A DNA stretch of 64,000 bases from Sphingobacteriaceae bacterium (lineage in GTDB: Bacteria > Bacteroidota > Bacteroidia > Sphingobacteriales > Sphingobacteriaceae): positions 186,001 through 250,000 of the forward strand of contig CANHRG010000001.1 of assembly GCA_947463785.1 (NCBI GenBank). The letters are read 5' to 3'. The first letter of the stretch is position 1. Each line of letters opens with the position of its first letter. A program made the position numbers and the translations under genes. The notes beneath the pieces were generated by a model, which saw only the letters and a program-made list of their open reading frames with translations, was not told the origin of the DNA and made no database searches. Below, in pieces: positions 62,325-64,000 of this stretch.

Positions 62325-64000
62325 AGGTTTCTGCAGTAAATTTTTCTCCAATCTGTTGTCGCCACATGGCGTAATAAAGTCCTTTTTCCAACAAGAGTTC
62401 GTCGTGTTTGCCCGCCTCTACAATCCGACCTTTTTCTAAAACAAAGATCCTATCGGCATGCATAATGGTAGACAAACGGTGGGCAATGAGAATGGTGATG
62501 TGATTTTTGAATACCGATACATCTCGAATGGTTTCGGTAATTTCCTCTTCGGTTAACGAATCTAAAGAAGAGGTAGCCTCGTCAAAAACCAACAGGTCGG
62601 GCTGCCTGAGCAAAGCTCTTGCAATGGATAGTCGTTGCTTTTCACCACCGGAAACTTTTACGCCACCCTCACCAATAACGGTGTCTAACCCTTTGTCGGC
62701 CCGAGCTAATAAAGATTGACAAGCTGCTTTTTGTAGCACCTCCATACATTCAGCATCGCTGGCGGTTGGGCGTACAAACAATAAATTTTCGCGAATTGTT
62801 CCCGAAAAAAGTTGGGTATCCTGCGTCACAAACCCAATTTTTTCTCGGAGTTCATCCAAGTCGATTTGTTCACTCGTTAAATCGTTATAAAGTACTTTTC
62901 CTGATAAAGGCTGATACAATCCGACTAAAAGTTTAACCAATGTGGTTTTACCCGATCCCGATGGACCTACGAAGGCAATGGTTTCTCCTTGTTGAGTTTT
63001 AAACGAAATTCCATTTAGGGCATTGCGGTTAGCGCTCAAGTGTTTGAAAGCCACATCTTGAAATTCTAAGGATTGAATTTGTCCTAAATTTTTCGGCTTT
63101 AGTGGCTTTTGTTCTTTAGGCATACTCAAAATTTTATGGAAATTACCCAAAGAAACTTCGGCTTCCCGCCAGGCAATAATCACGTTACCCAATTCCTGCA
63201 AAGGGTTAAATAAGAAGAAGGAATAGAACAAGAAGGTGAAGTATTTTCCTGCTGAAATCTCCTGATCAAAAATCAGAACCATCAATACTACCACCATGGC
63301 ACTACGTACAAAATTTACTGTGGTGCCTTGCAAAAAGGCCATACTCCTTACGTATTTTACTTTTTTTAATTCCAGGCCTAAAATTTTGTATGTGGTATTG
63401 TTCAGGCGCTCAATTTCTTGTTTGGCTAAGCCCAAACTTTTCACCAGTTCGATATTGCGCAAGGATTCGGTAGTTGAACCAGCCAGCCCCGTAGTTTCTT
63501 TCACAATATTTTTCTGTACCGTTTTGATTTTTCTACTCAGCAACCAACTCGTTATGGCGATAATAGGTACGGCAGCAAAGTAAACCAAGGTTACTTTATA
63601 GCTTACATTGAGTGAATAAACCACTACAAATATCATCCCCACCAAACTGGTAAACAAAATACTGATGAAGGTGATGATAAATTTTTCGGTATCTGTACGT
63701 ACTTTTTGTAAAACGCCCAGCGTTTCGCCGCTGCGCTGGTCCTCAAAGGTTTGGTAAGGCATTTCTAAGGAATGTTTCAGACCATCCGCGTACAGTTGAG
63801 CTCCTAATTTTTGTACAATGATGTTGGTATAATAGTCTTGCAGGTTTTTAGCAATACGTGACACCATAGCTGCACCCACAGCCAATCCAATCAGACCCAA
63901 AATACCCTGTATATAGCTTACACGATCCAGGCTGCCCCGCTTCTCCAAAAAGTTATCGACGATTTTACCCGTGATGTGTGGATCGAGCAGTGAAAAAATC
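62323..64000 (-). CDS. ABC exporter (fused membrane and ATPase domains), N-terminus beyond window
   Basis: At least 559 residues; the reading frame stays open to the window edge, so the true start lies outside. The visible part begins in the membrane domain just after the first helix (FSLLDPHITGKIVDNFLEKRG), with about four more helices, then an ATPase domain: Walker A GPSGSGKTT, signature SGGEKQRLSIARAL, Walker B LLVFDEATSSLD and H-loop ILIAHRLSTI. This is the MsbA/LmrA-like half-exporter class; the substrate (lipid, drug or peptide) is unknown. Its 3' end shares a terminator with prc. Confidence 0.93.
   Translation of the reverse strand, partial: IFSLLDPHITGKIVDNFLEKRGSLDRVSYIQGILGLIGLAVGAAMVSRIAKNLQDYYTNIIVQKLGAQLYADGLKHSLEMPYQTFEDQRSGETLGVLQKVRTDTEKFIITFISILFTSLVGMIFVVVYSLNVSYKVTLVYFAAVPIIAITSWLLSRKIKTVQKNIVKETTGLAGSTTESLRNIELVKSLGLAKQEIERLNNTTYKILGLELKKVKYVRSMAFLQGTTVNFVRSAMVVVLMVLIFDQEISAGKYFTFLFYSFFLFNPLQELGNVIIAWREAEVSLGNFHKILSMPKEQKPLKPKNLGQIQSLEFQDVAFKHLSANRNALNGISFKTQQGETIAFVGPSGSGKTTLVKLLVGLYQPLSGKVLYNDLTSEQIDLDELREKIGFVTQDTQLFSGTIRENLLFVRPTASDAECMEVLQKAACQSLLARADKGLDTVIGEGGVKVSGGEKQRLSIARALLRQPDLLVFDEATSSLDSLTEEEITETIRDVSVFKNHITILIAHRLSTIMHADRIFVLEKGRIVEAGKHDELLLEKGLYYAMWRQQIGEKFTAET

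Noticed and set aside
1-64000. CRISPR arrays, insertion sequences, phage genes, tRNA or rRNA genes
   Set aside because: No spaced repeats, transposase, integrase, structural phage or RNA-gene sequence was recognised on either strand.

Overview
The window is an ordinary-looking stretch of Bacteroidota chromosome, most like the Sphingobacteriales (Pedobacter/Solitalea-type). This rests on a fused lpxC/fabZ gene, a PorX-type response regulator with a PglZ domain, futalosine-pathway menaquinone genes, a CarboxypepD_reg TonB receptor, an HYC_CC_PP small protein, an EF-P with Asn at the usual modification position, and repeated TAnnTTTG promoter boxes. The genus is an inference; no rRNA is present to fix it. 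I see no tRNA, rRNA, CRISPR, phage or insertion sequence, and no gene-free stretch longer than about 165 bases.

Layout: 1-5.0 kb (minus) holds the start of a BNR beta-propeller protein, then an apparent metal-uptake unit: a small Cys/His-rich exported protein, a TonB receptor and a translationally coupled two-DTG aspartyl protease with a PDZ domain. 5.1-11.5 kb (plus) carries hutU, hutI and hutG for histidine breakdown, with four unrelated genes between hutU and hutI; hutH lies apart at 21.3-22.8 kb on the minus strand. 11.5-18.0 kb (minus) is a lipid A cluster (HD phosphohydrolase, lpxD, lpxC/fabZ, lpxA) continuing into an ABC ATPase, efp and 5-formyl-THF cyclo-ligase. 18.0-21.3 kb has porX, tsaE and ald.

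22.8-31 kb has a YceI protein, hisS, and a tight fumC / lipoprotein / S1-P1 nuclease / low-molecular-weight phosphatase operon, then a serine hydrolase, a CsbD-like protein and anmK. 31-38.5 kb has an M16 peptidase, a Cys-less thioredoxin-fold protein, an SDR enzyme, a family-10-type glycoside hydrolase, a DUF1844/coiled-coil pair and a 68-residue protein that looks like a bare histidine-kinase DHp domain. 38.6-44.5 kb has fabD, folE, a PTPS-family enzyme, mqnB-mqnD, a LolC/E-type permease, an MBL hydrolase and a DCC protein.

44.5-57.7 kb has a DinB protein, an orphan histidine kinase (possible PorY) and an FAD enzyme; an amidase / aldehyde dehydrogenase / YfiT operon; a HYC_CC_PP / HMA / outer-membrane protein metal module; a glycine-zipper OmpA lipoprotein; and two tandem LytS-type kinases feeding one LytTR regulator. 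57.7-64 kb has rarA, a TPR protein, a C-terminal processing protease and the start-less remainder of an ABC exporter.

Two window-wide patterns stand out. Six genes have a TAnnTTTG box exactly 4 nt before the ATG, which predicts leaderless mRNAs, while a second group has the box 20-23 nt upstream. Of ten convergent gene pairs, five share their stop codons in a TTAA/TTAG tetranucleotide and two abut directly, so most convergent genes have no room for a terminator. No wholly new defence or mobile system is evident; the best candidates for undescribed biology are the free DHp protein, the two small Cys-rich protein/metal modules, and the LytS pair in which one member has a degenerate G1 box.
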